DNA of 45,397 nucleotides, from assembly GCA_002354095.1 (NCBI GenBank), contig DEKX01000040.1, forward strand, positions 1-45,397. The letters run 5' to 3'. The notes beneath the pieces are model-generated. The model ran no database searches and was not told the DNA's origin. It saw nothing but the letters and a program-made list of their open reading frames with translations. The stretch comes from Prevotella sp. UBA2711 (GTDB lineage: Bacteria; Bacteroidota; Bacteroidia; Bacteroidales; Bacteroidaceae). This document shows positions 1 to 6,800 of the stretch, piece by piece; positions within the stretch are counted from its first letter, which is position 1, and the number at the start of each line of letters is the position of its first letter. The position numbers and the translations under genes were made by a program.

Positions 1-413
1 CGTTGGAACTCCATGACAAGGTAAAGGCGGAACTCAACGGAAATCCATGATGCAAACTCGAAGGCTATATCAGTTTGGGCAAAAGTTCCTCCATAGCGTC
101 CCGCTTGCGAAACAATCCCAATAGCATTGGTGGCTTCAATCCAACGAGTAGGCGAAAGCGTGAAAGCATTCAAACCAGCCTCTTTTCTAAACCCCTCGAA
201 TTCGAGGGGGTTAAAATTTGGGTTGTGAAGAGTCTCCCATATACCAAGAAATTCCACGGTATTGCGGTTACGCATCCAGTTCGCTATTACTCCGTTGGGG
301 TCTGTGGAGTTTTTCTGTCTGGCGATATCTGTGATGCTAATGTAATCTATACCATCTTTTGACATAGTCTTGATAGCTACATCTTTAACGATAATCTCAT
401 TCTTCTTTGCCAT
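1..413 (-). CDS. KilA-N domain protein (3' end off window)
   Basis: The minus strand is open from an ATG at 411-413 to the left edge, giving 137 complete codons with no stop. Residues about 26-135 look like a KilA-N domain: SITDIARQKN, then NWMRNRNTVEFLGIWE, then a conserved LSPTRWIEATNAIGI stretch and YGGTFAQTDIAFEFASW. KilA-N domains are DNA-binding modules common in phages and mobile elements and also found as stand-alone bacterial proteins. A possible -7 box, TACCTTTG, lies on the minus strand at 443-450. The gene sits in a worn accessory patch with a broken toxin-antitoxin pair, so a mobile origin is likely. The C-terminal part is outside the window, so any fused domain cannot be seen. 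The family call is by eye. Confidence 0.8.
   Translation of the reverse strand, partial: MAKKNEIIVKDVAIKTMSKDGIDYISITDIARQKNSTDPNGVIANWMRNRNTVEFLGIWETLHNPNFNPLEFEGFRKEAGLNAFTLSPTRWIEATNAIGIVSQAGRYGGTFAQTDIAFEFASWISVEFRLYLVMEFQ
192..209. repeat. 18-bp perfect palindrome inside the KilA-N gene
   Basis: Two 9-base arms, cccctcgaa and ttcgagggg, form a perfect inverted repeat with no spacer. Pairing resumes at 188-190 with 211-213 after one mismatch. It lies in coding sequence and encodes NPLEFEGF. It could be an operator-like site or an effect of the codons used; nothing else marks it as regulatory. Confidence 0.6.
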
Positions 414-770
414 AGGATAGTCTCTAATATAAATTATGTGTGCAAAGGTAGCACAAAAACATGAGACAAAAGAACAAAAGGCGAAAAATCCCTCAATAGC
501 TTTGTTATCTCGCATATTCTATGTACCTTTTCCCCGACAAAGAACCATTGAAACAGGCTGGTGGCTCAGCATCGGGAGTTCATTGACAAGCACATCACGG
601 CAGAATGAGGAAATGAGAACCGTTGCCAGTTCGTAACCCAGATTTCCCTCACCCCTCCGAACTGCCTTTATTTACAAAAGGTTTGCGATTTCTTCCAAAG
701 TTAATAAATAAATCTGAATAAGCAAACAAAAAGGATAAAATAAATATTGATGGCATAAAAGGTAATGGGT
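414..770. other. gene-free stretch between KilA-N gene and broken toxin
   Basis: About 357 bases with no convincing gene. The first 40 bases hold the probable KilA-N promoter (minus-strand TACCTTTG at 443-450). A plus-strand open frame at 436-636 has no recognisable family and no promoter. Short stretches in different frames around 530-640 could be relics of a decayed gene but match nothing I know. The right end carries one copy of a 15-bp direct repeat (741-755). Confidence 0.5.
741..755 (+). repeat. 15-bp direct repeat, left copy
   Basis: TAAATATTGATGGCA occurs here and again at 1384-1398 in the same orientation. The two copies bracket the toxin-antitoxin pair, with the left copy just beyond the end of the broken toxin. 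This could be the trace of recombination, of integration of the cassette, or of a target-site duplication. Confidence 0.7.
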
Positions 771-1016
771 TTACAAGCAGTCACGAAGTTGCGTGATTAT
801 ATCATTGAGCATAAGTTGACGGATGACTTCTGGAACGGAAAGGTAGCTGCGGAAGGGCTTGGTGCACTCGCAGCAGGGTGATGGTGGCGAGGAAGGATTT
901 AGGTTAGCTTGGGTGTTTTTAAAATCTTGAAGGTCATCGATGAAACTACGGTAACGCTTGGCAAGACGCTTTGCTTCGGCATCAAAGTAACTAGTCGTTT
1001 GAATCTCGAAGTTCAT
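771..1016 (-). pseudogene. RelE/ParE-type toxin, C-terminal part lost
   Basis: The first 33 or so residues (MNFEIQTTSYFDAEAKRLAK, then FIDDLQDFKN) look like the start of a RelE/ParE-family ribonuclease or gyrase toxin of the kind paired with Phd/YefM-like antitoxins in Bacteroidales. After that the sequence becomes Pro/Ser/Cys-rich and no longer resembles the fold, and it stops at 81 residues where family members usually have about 90 to 115. The basic core and C-terminal catalytic strand expected of a RelE toxin are not visible, so it is probably inactive, through a frameshift or deletion near 905-910. It starts inside the end of the antitoxin gene (26-bp overlap), which is the normal antitoxin-first operon layout. 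Confidence 0.6.
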
Positions 1017-1257
1017 TAATCAGATGATCAAGGGTGTTCAACTTACGTTTGCCTTCTAATGACTCCTTTACTTCCATGAGGGCACCACGCAATTCTTCTG
1101 CCAGGTCACGCTTATTGACGATGATGTCGTTCTCTGTGACTGGAACAATACGGAAACTGCCGGCACGTGATTTTACCACCACGTCCTCTCCACGATAGGC
1201 CACATCAACATATTTTGCCGTGTTAGCCCTAAAGTCTCTACCTGTAACGACTACCAT
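991..1257 (-). CDS. Phd/YefM-type antitoxin
   Basis: An 88-residue protein beginning MVVVTGRDFRANTAKYVDVA, typical of the Phd/YefM fold: a short N-terminal strand-helix that binds DNA (residues about 1-55, with VVVKSRAGSFRIVPV as the strand pair), then a charged helical tail (KRDLAEELRGALMEVKESLEG) that would wrap the toxin. In this family the antitoxin neutralises its toxin and represses its own operon. A -7 box, TATCTTTG on the minus strand at 1284-1291, lies 26 bases before the start codon. The gene is intact although the adjoining toxin appears broken, so it is an orphan antitoxin unless it serves another copy. Confidence 0.8.
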   Translation of the reverse strand: MVVVTGRDFRANTAKYVDVAYRGEDVVVKSRAGSFRIVPVTENDIIVNKRDLAEELRGALMEVKESLEGKRKLNTLDHLINELRDSND

Positions 1258-1283
1258 AAGATACCACTATTTTGTTTTCGATG

Positions 1284-1291
1284 CAAAGATA
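1284..1291 (-). promoter_or_regulatory. -7 box of antitoxin-toxin operon
   Basis: TATCTTTG on the minus strand matches the Bacteroidetes sigma-ABfr -7 consensus TAnnTTTG. No TTTG is found at the 20-base spacing used elsewhere in this window. Confidence 0.6.
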
Positions 1292-1383
1292 CAAATATTA
1301 TTTTAATTGTGTACCATTTTGTCACACAAATAAGTTTTTATTAGCATAAAATGAGTTCTATAGGTCAAAATGATGAAAGAAAT

Positions 1384-1398
1384 TAAATATTGATGGCA
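1384..1398 (+). repeat. 15-bp direct repeat, right copy
   Basis: Second copy of TAAATATTGATGGCA, identical to 741-755. It lies between the antitoxin promoter region and the terminator of tRNA-Ser. Confidence 0.7.
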
Positions 1399-1439
1399 GA
1401 TATGGATTTTGTTGCAGAACAAAGTGTGGCATCCCTCAC

Positions 1440-1474
1440 AAAAAAAAGAGCAACCCTAAAGGGCTGCTCTTTTG
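1440..1474 (-). terminator. rho-independent terminator of tRNA-Ser
   Basis: On the minus strand a 10-bp stem (AGAGCAGCCC against GGGTTGCTCT, one G-T pair) closes a TTTA loop and is followed by seven or more T. It lies directly after the tRNA 3' end. Confidence 0.9.
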
Positions 1475-1562
1475 CGGAAGGTGAGGGATTCAAACCCCCG
1501 ATACCCGAAAGGGGTATACCGGATTTCGAGTCCAGCGCGATCGATCACTCTGCCAACCTTCC
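1475..1562 (-). tRNA. tRNA-Ser(CGA)
   Basis: The minus strand folds into an 88-base class II tRNA. The acceptor arms are GGAAGGT (from 1562) and ACCTTCC (to 1476), with G as the discriminator base as in serine tRNAs. The anticodon loop CTCGAAA gives anticodon CGA, reading UCG. A long variable arm (TACCCCTTTCGGGGTA) and a T arm with GGTTTGAATCC follow. No CCA is encoded. It has its own promoter and terminator and is transcribed separately from the upstream yigZ operon. Confidence 0.95.
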
Positions 1563-1605
1563 TGATTGTTCGTGGCGTATCAACGTCATTTCTTGAAATC
1601 GGCTG

Positions 1606-1637
1606 CAAATTTACTACAAATTCTGCGAACTGCCAAA
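1606..1637 (-). promoter_or_regulatory. tRNA-Ser promoter
   Basis: On the minus strand TTTG (1634-1637), exactly 20 bases, then TAAATTTG (1606-1613). This is the full Bacteroidetes -33/-7 arrangement, about 44 bases before the mature tRNA 5' end. Confidence 0.8.
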
Positions 1638-1658
1638 TTTATTGGAAAATAATTGAGG

Positions 1659-2237
1659 TCAAAGTAGTTTGCTGAGCCTGTTACGCAACTGTTCGGCTTC
1701 GCTCTGACGGATAGACAGGCGTATTTCGCACGTATTATCGTAGGTTTGCGAGAGAATGCGTGGATTCATTTCCTTGACAATACGCATCACGTCGTTCATC
1801 TGCGGATAGGCAAAGGTATAGGTGATGACTTCCTCGACTTGTCGAGTGACTATTTCGGCATGGGCAATGGCATCGGCAGCTGCTTCGCGATAGGCAACGA
1901 TGAGTCCACTGGTGCCCAGATTGACACCTCCGTAATAGCGTACCACCACAATCAGAATGTCGGTGAGAAGATTGGAATTGATTTGTCCGAGGATGGGTTT
2001 TCCTGCCGTTGAGGAAGGTTCGCCATCATCGTTGGCACGGAACTCTGCCCTATCCGCCCCCAGCATATAGGCATAGCAGACGTGGCGGGCATCGTAATAC
2101 TTCTTGCGATACTGTGCCAGAATTTCCTTGATCTCATCGACACACTCTACGTGATGAGCAAAAGCGAAGAATTTACTCCGCTTTTCGGTGTAATATCCCT
2201 CGCTTGTAGTCGCTATTGTCTGGTATTCGTCAGTCAT
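1659..2237 (-). CDS. yigZ: YigZ/IMPACT family protein
   Basis: A 192-residue member of the UPF0029/IMPACT family, close to the usual length of about 200. The N-terminal domain has the conserved core: KRSKFFAFAHHV at about 20, ARHVCYAYMLGAD near 50, the loop NDDGEPSSTAGKPILGQI at about 68-85, and VVVRYYGGVNLGTSGLI at about 97-113. A smaller C-terminal ferredoxin-like domain follows. The E. coli member has been structurally characterised but the cellular role is not settled; links to translation control and IMPACT are from eukaryotes. The start codon directly abuts the DUF1015 stop (TAAATG), so the two are probably translationally coupled in the operon led by the HIT gene. Confidence 0.9.
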   Translation of the reverse strand: MTDEYQTIATTSEGYYTEKRSKFFAFAHHVECVDEIKEILAQYRKKYYDARHVCYAYMLGADRAEFRANDDGEPSSTAGKPILGQINSNLLTDILIVVVRYYGGVNLGTSGLIVAYREAAADAIAHAEIVTRQVEEVITYTFAYPQMNDVMRIVKEMNPRILSQTYDNTCEIRLSIRQSEAEQLRNRLSKLL

Positions 2238-3482
2238 TTACGAAAGTTTATGAATCACCAAGCCTGAGCGAAGTTTGGGCTCAAACCATGTAGCCTTGGG
2301 AGGCATAATCTTACCACTGTCGGCGATATCCATAATCTGCTGCATGGTGACGGGATAAAGGGCCAATGCGGCACGCATCTCACCGCTGTCAACACGGCGC
2401 TTCAGTTCGCCCAAACCACGCAATCCACCTACGAAGTCGATACGCTTGGAGGAACGGAGGTCGCCAATGTTCAGAATCTCGTCGAGAATGAGACGGCTGC
2501 TGATATCAACATCCAATACGCCGATGGGGTCGGTATTGTCGTAAGTTCCCTCTTTGGCGCGCAGGCTATACCAATGCTGGTCGAGATAAAGCGAGAACTC
2601 ATGAAGCTGCTGAGGCTTATAGATGTCGGTTCCCTTGTCTTCAACGATAAAGTTGACCTGCAGGGCAGCCAGAAACTCTTCGGACAAGAGACCATTGAGG
2701 TCTTTCACCACGCGATTATAGTCGAGAATAGTGAGTTGACTGGCTTGGAAACATACTGCCATAAAGTAGTTGTACTCCTCGTCGCCCGTGTGGTTTGGAT
2801 TCTGCTTCTGTTTCTCGGCACCCACGAGTGCGGCAGCTGCCGAACGGTGGTGACCATCGGCAATATAGAGCGAAGGCATCTTGCTGAACTCAGCGGTGAT
2901 GGTCTGCATATCCTCGTCGCTGTCGATGACCCAGAACTGATGGCGGAAACCATCAATGGGGGCTATGAAATCGTACTCTGGCTCTGTAGCGGCATAGCGC
3001 ATGATGAGGTCGTTGAGCACCTGATTGTCGGGATAGGCAAAGAATACGGGCTCGATGTTGGCATTGTTGACACGCACATGTTTCATGCGGTCTTCCTCCT
3101 TATCGCGACGAGTCAGTTCGTGCTTCTTGATACGTCCTGTCTGATAATCGTCGGTATGGGCACCAATGACCAGACCGTATTGCGTCTTGCCATTCATGGT
3201 CTGCGCATATATATAATAATGTTCGCGCGAATCCTGAACGAGCCAGCCTTTATCCTGGAACTTCTGGAAATTCTCGGCAGCTTTCTCATAGACACGTGGG
3301 TCGTACTCGGAAGTGCCAACAGGGAAATCAATCTCGGGTTTGATGATGTGATATAGACTCATCTCGTTATCGCCAGCCTCAGCACGTGCCTCTTCAGAAT
3401 CAAGCACGTCGTAGGGGCGACTCTCAACACGCTCCACCAATTGTTTCGGTGGGCGGATTCCTTTAAAGGGTTTGATTTTCAT
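2238..3482 (-). CDS. DUF1015 family protein
   Basis: A 414-residue cytoplasmic protein with no signal peptide or membrane helix. It is recognised as DUF1015 from the opening MKIKPFKGIRPPK with VESRPYDVLDSEEARAEA, and from SLYIADGHHRSAAAALVG near residue 210, the most conserved segment. The biochemical role is not established. In several Bacteroidales genomes, as I recall, genes of this family sit beside serC and serA. Here the serCA pair is only 2.4 kb away but a GH5 gene and a HIT gene lie between. It follows the HIT gene by about 30 bases and runs directly into yigZ, so the three probably form one operon. Confidence 0.85.
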   Translation of the reverse strand: MKIKPFKGIRPPKQLVERVESRPYDVLDSEEARAEAGDNEMSLYHIIKPEIDFPVGTSEYDPRVYEKAAENFQKFQDKGWLVQDSREHYYIYAQTMNGKTQYGLVIGAHTDDYQTGRIKKHELTRRDKEEDRMKHVRVNNANIEPVFFAYPDNQVLNDLIMRYAATEPEYDFIAPIDGFRHQFWVIDSDEDMQTITAEFSKMPSLYIADGHHRSAAAALVGAEKQKQNPNHTGDEEYNYFMAVCFQASQLTILDYNRVVKDLNGLLSEEFLAALQVNFIVEDKGTDIYKPQQLHEFSLYLDQHWYSLRAKEGTYDNTDPIGVLDVDISSRLILDEILNIGDLRSSKRIDFVGGLRGLGELKRRVDSGEMRAALALYPVTMQQIMDIADSGKIMPPKATWFEPKLRSGLVIHKLS

Positions 3483-3512
3483 TGAACAGGGAAGATTAAT
3501 GATTGAACATTC

Positions 3513-3938
3513 TTAAAGGTTCTCCTTGATTTTCTGTATCATCTCCTGATATTCAGGATCAGAGAGATACACTTTACCCGGATTCATCTGGAATGTGCCA
3601 CCATAGTCGGGACCATCGACATACTTGGGAGCCAGATGGAAGTGCAGGTGCGAGAGCTTGTCGCTATAGGCACCATAATTGATCTTCTCGGGATTGAAAG
3701 CCTTCTGCATAGCACGGGTAACGCGAGCCACATCAGCCATGAAGGCATTGCGGTCTTCATCCGACAATTCGTTGAGATCGTTCACATGGTCTTTATAAGC
3801 CACGAGGCAACGACCACGATACGTTTGCTCTTTAAAAAGGAATGCACGAGAGACGGATAGTTCACAAATCTCAATCATCAAATCGTGCAATGTCTGATTA
3901 TTGGTGCAGTATAAACACTGCTTTGGATCACTTTGCAT
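3513..3938 (-). CDS. HIT family nucleotide-binding protein
   Basis: A 141-residue protein with a histidine-triad motif HLHFHLAPK (His97, His99, His101), the active-site signature of HIT hydrolases and transferases, which act on nucleotide phosphoramidates and dinucleoside polyphosphates. An N-terminal CLYC pair (Cys8, Cys11), together with other residues, may bind zinc as in many HIT proteins. The region RGRCLVAYKDHVNDLNELS is the usual second conserved block. The substrate cannot be told. It is first in a minus-strand operon with DUF1015 and yigZ, and shares a 124-base divergent region with the GH5 gene. Confidence 0.9.
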   Translation of the reverse strand: MQSDPKQCLYCTNNQTLHDLMIEICELSVSRAFLFKEQTYRGRCLVAYKDHVNDLNELSDEDRNAFMADVARVTRAMQKAFNPEKINYGAYSDKLSHLHFHLAPKYVDGPDYGGTFQMNPGKVYLSDPEYQEMIQKIKENL

Positions 3939-3973
3939 AGTTCGTTTTGTATTAAATAATTCTTATGATGTTG

Positions 3974-3981
3974 CAAAGATA
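3974..3981 (-). promoter_or_regulatory. -7 box of HIT-DUF1015-yigZ operon
   Basis: TATCTTTG on the minus strand, 35 bases before the HIT start. It matches TAnnTTTG; no TTTG at N20. Confidence 0.6.
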
Positions 3982-4024
3982 AGAAATAAATATGAAAAAG
4001 AGGAAAGAAACGGGAATTAATTAG

Positions 4025-4032
4025 TATTTTTG
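4025..4032 (+). promoter_or_regulatory. -7 box of GH5 gene
   Basis: TATTTTTG, 30 bases before the GH5 start codon, matches TAnnTTTG. No TTTG box at the expected distance, so expression may depend on an activator. Confidence 0.5.
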
Positions 4033-4062
4033 TAAACCCTTAGAACAATTAATAATATCAAA

Positions 4063-5784
4063 ATGAATTACAAACGTTTACTTACTATTAGCATGATTGC
4101 TACATCAGTAGCCACGATGCAAGCACAAAGTTTTGAAACAGCCCAGGAGGCAGTCACCAACATGGGTGTCGGATGGAATCTGGGAAACACCCTGGAGGCG
4201 CACGCGAAAAAGCCCAATCCCGACTTAGACAGTTACTGGGGACAGGAAGGGCTGGAATCAGAGAACGACTGGGGACAGCCAAACACAAAGCCCGAAGTAT
4301 TTAAAATGATGAAAGAGGCTGGATTCGGGGCTATCCGCATACCTGTCACATGGTATAACCACATGGATAAGGACGGCAACGTGAATGCAGAATGGATGGC
4401 CCGTGTGAAGCAAGTGGTTGACTACGCACTTGCCCAGGACTTATATTGCATCATCAACGTACACCATGATACCGGTGCTGACGAAGCAGGCGTACATGTG
4501 TCATGGATAAAGGCAGAAGGTGCCAACTACGACAAGAACAAGAGCAAATTCGAGAAGCTATGGCTCCAAATAGCCACCGAGTTCAAGGACTACGACCAGA
4601 GGCTGCTTTTTGAGAGTTATAACGAGATGCTGGATAAGTACAGTTCGTGGAACTATGCCACCAGTAACAAGTCGGGTGGATATAATGAAACTGAAGCCAT
4701 GGACGCCTATAAAGCCATCAACGACTACGCACAGAGTTTTGTAAACGTGGTGCGAGGCACTGAAGGCAACAATGGTGTGCGCAATTTGGTGGTGAACACC
4801 TATGGTGCCTGCTGTGGTGGCAAATGGGGTTCCAACGAACTTCCCATGGGTCCGATCAGGGAGATGAAACTGCCCGAAGACGTGACCTCCAATCATCTCA
4901 TCTTCCAGATTCACTCCTACCCCGGACTGAAGCCCAACAACCTGGCAACTATCAAGTCCCAGGTGACTACCATGATGAGCGATCTGAAGACTATTCTTGC
5001 AGCCAAGGGTGCTCCCGTCATCGTAGGCGAATGGGGAACACTGAATGATGACAGCGACGTCAATTACAATAATAACAAGGCCAACTATCTAGAGTTCTGT
5101 AAGCACTTCGTGACTGAGGCTAAGAATAATGGCATCATCACTTTCTACTGGATGGGGCTCTCTGACGGCTCGAATCGCTCGTTGCCAGTATTCCACCAGC
5201 CCGACTTGGCTGAAACCATTGTCAAAGCCTATCGTGGTTCAACTGAAGGATATAAATACCCTGTAAGAAGCGACATCATTGGCGACATCGTCACAGTTGT
5301 TGACTTCAAACAGGTATGGTCGGAAGTGTATCTCTATAACAATACCATCAACACAAACACCTATAAAGCCATCGAATTGGAATTGGACGCTGCACCTGAA
5401 TCGGGCGTTCTGAAATTCAAAGTCTATAAAAGCAATGGTGACGGGGTAAATGTTGACATCACTACAGCCAAGAGCAAAATGTCATTTACATCGGCTATGG
5501 GCAATAATCTGCAGAAGGTTACACTTCAATGCTTTAGCAGCACTTACCAGACTAAGGTTAAGAGTGCCTATCTCGTGAAGAATGACGACACGAAAGAACA
5601 GTTGTATCTCACTCCTTTCTGGGGATGTTCCGTCGATGAGACTGTCATAACAGCCATCAATCCTATCGTCTATGGCAAGACGAATGATGACAACCATCAG
5701 ATTTACAGCCTGCAAGGTCTGCGCGTAGATAATCCGCAACGGGGTATATACATCAAGAACGGAAAGAAATACATAGCCAAATAA
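4063..5784 (+). CDS. secreted GH5 endoglucanase-like glycoside hydrolase
   Basis: A 573-residue protein with a signal peptide (cleavage near TMQAQ, residue 21) and a family 5 glycoside hydrolase domain at about 23-400. Typical marks are GVGWNLGNTLEAH, FGAIRIPVTW, the NVHHD motif (132-136), acid/base Glu188 in SYNEML, His284-Tyr286 in HSYP, nucleophile Glu323 in VGEWGT, and the substrate-binding YWMG (362-365). Family knowledge points to endo-acting cleavage of beta-1,4-glucan, or of related mannans or xyloglucans; the subfamily cannot be fixed by eye. Residues about 410-540 form an extra, probably beta-rich domain of unknown type. The end, QIYSLQGLRV with RGIYIKNGKKYIAK, resembles the C-terminal tails common on exported Bacteroidetes proteins. 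It is a single-gene unit with its own terminator; no SusC/SusD pair is nearby. Confidence 0.9.
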   Translation: MNYKRLLTISMIATSVATMQAQSFETAQEAVTNMGVGWNLGNTLEAHAKKPNPDLDSYWGQEGLESENDWGQPNTKPEVFKMMKEAGFGAIRIPVTWYNHMDKDGNVNAEWMARVKQVVDYALAQDLYCIINVHHDTGADEAGVHVSWIKAEGANYDKNKSKFEKLWLQIATEFKDYDQRLLFESYNEMLDKYSSWNYATSNKSGGYNETEAMDAYKAINDYAQSFVNVVRGTEGNNGVRNLVVNTYGACCGGKWGSNELPMGPIREMKLPEDVTSNHLIFQIHSYPGLKPNNLATIKSQVTTMMSDLKTILAAKGAPVIVGEWGTLNDDSDVNYNNNKANYLEFCKHFVTEAKNNGIITFYWMGLSDGSNRSLPVFHQPDLAETIVKAYRGSTEGYKYPVRSDIIGDIVTVVDFKQVWSEVYLYNNTINTNTYKAIELELDAAPESGVLKFKVYKSNGDGVNVDITTAKSKMSFTSAMGNNLQKVTLQCFSSTYQTKVKSAYLVKNDDTKEQLYLTPFWGCSVDETVITAINPIVYGKTNDDNHQIYSLQGLRVDNPQRGIYIKNGKKYIAK

Positions 5785-5787
5785 CAA

Positions 5788-5822
5788 AGAAAGCCTCCCA
5801 AATTCGGGAGGCTTTTCTTTTG
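5788..5822. terminator. bidirectional terminator between GH5 gene and serA
   Basis: A 10-bp perfect stem (AAAGCCTCCC and GGGAGGCTTT) with a 6-base loop, T-rich on the plus side and A-rich on the other, so it can stop both the GH5 transcript and the converging serCA transcript. Confidence 0.9.
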
Positions 5823-5838
5823 CTACTATATCAGTCAT

Positions 5839-6756
5839 TTACTTGTTGACCTGGAACTTGGTGTCACCATCCTTGAAGAAGGCATTGATCTGCTTAGCAG
5901 CTGCAATACCGGCATTGATATTGGCCTCGGCTGTCTGAGCACCCATCTTCTTAGGAGTTGAGAAATAACGACCCTCGAACTGCTTGAACTCGTCATTGGC
6001 ATCGGGCATGATGTCGGTAACGAACTTCAGGTCCTCACGCTCCTGCATCAACTTGATGAGTTCAGGCTCATTGATTACTTCCTTACGAGCTGTGTTCACA
6101 AGGATACCACCCTTCTTCATCTTGCCAACCAGTGCATAGTTGATGCTCTGCTTGGTTTCAGGAGTAGCAGGAATATGGAGCGATACAATATCGCAGGTCT
6201 CAAACAGAGCGTCCTGATTGGCTACGGCATGAACACCAGCCTTCTCGATAACCTCTGCAGGGCAGAAAGCATCATAGGCATAAACGTCCATTCCGAAACC
6301 TTTGGCGATGCGAGCCACATTACGGCCTACATTACCGAAAGCCAGAATACCGAGTTTCTTACCCAGCAATTCTGAACCGCTCTTACCGTTATAGAATCCG
6401 CGAACCGCCATCACCAACAGACCGAATACCAACTCGGCAACGGCATTAGCATTCTGACCTGGAGTGTTCTCGGCTACTACATTGTGGGCTGTAGCTGCAG
6501 CCAAGTCGATATTGTCGTAACCAGCACCGGCACGAACTACAATCTTCAACTGTTTGGCAGCATCCAATACCTCAGCATCCACCTTATCCGAACGGATAAT
6601 CATAGCATCGGCATCCTTCACAGCATCCAAGAGCTGAGCCTTCTCTGTATATTTCTCGAGCAGCACCAATTCATTGCCTGCTGCCTCTACTTCTGCCTTA
6701 ATTCCATTGACAGCGGCTGCTGCAAATGGCTTTTCTGTTGCAACAAGAATCTTCAT
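5839..6756 (-). CDS. serA: D-3-phosphoglycerate dehydrogenase, short ACT-less form
   Basis: A 305-residue NAD-dependent dehydrogenase that, paired with SerC, would oxidise 3-phosphoglycerate to 3-phosphohydroxypyruvate in serine synthesis. The Rossmann motif is AFGNVGRNVARI (about 139-150). The substrate arginine is Arg224 in NTARKEVINE. There is no C-terminal ACT or regulatory domain. The catalytic His normally found in TPHxGA is replaced: the sequence reads STPKKMGAQT, putting Lys269 in that place, and no EP motif with the usual catalytic Glu is seen before it. I recall the same Lys in other Bacteroidetes SerA and in the Entamoeba enzyme, so this is probably a functional subclass rather than decay. 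It lies 44 bases after serC. Confidence 0.9.
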   Translation of the reverse strand: MKILVATEKPFAAAAVNGIKAEVEAAGNELVLLEKYTEKAQLLDAVKDADAMIIRSDKVDAEVLDAAKQLKIVVRAGAGYDNIDLAAATAHNVVAENTPGQNANAVAELVFGLLVMAVRGFYNGKSGSELLGKKLGILAFGNVGRNVARIAKGFGMDVYAYDAFCPAEVIEKAGVHAVANQDALFETCDIVSLHIPATPETKQSINYALVGKMKKGGILVNTARKEVINEPELIKLMQEREDLKFVTDIMPDANDEFKQFEGRYFSTPKKMGAQTAEANINAGIAAAKQINAFFKDGDTKFQVNK

Positions 6757-6800
6757 AATCTCAAAAACTTCAAATTTTCAATTTTTCAATTCTTCAACTC

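Noticed and set aside
436..636. 66-codon plus-strand frame near the KilA-N gene
   Set aside because: No recognisable domain and no promoter; it begins inside the likely KilA-N promoter.
1390..1675. Two plus-strand open frames around 1390-1675
   Set aside because: They run through tRNA-Ser and its terminator in antisense.
2574..3356. 260-codon plus-strand open frame
   Set aside because: It is fully antisense to the DUF1015 gene, has no promoter and shows no family resemblance.
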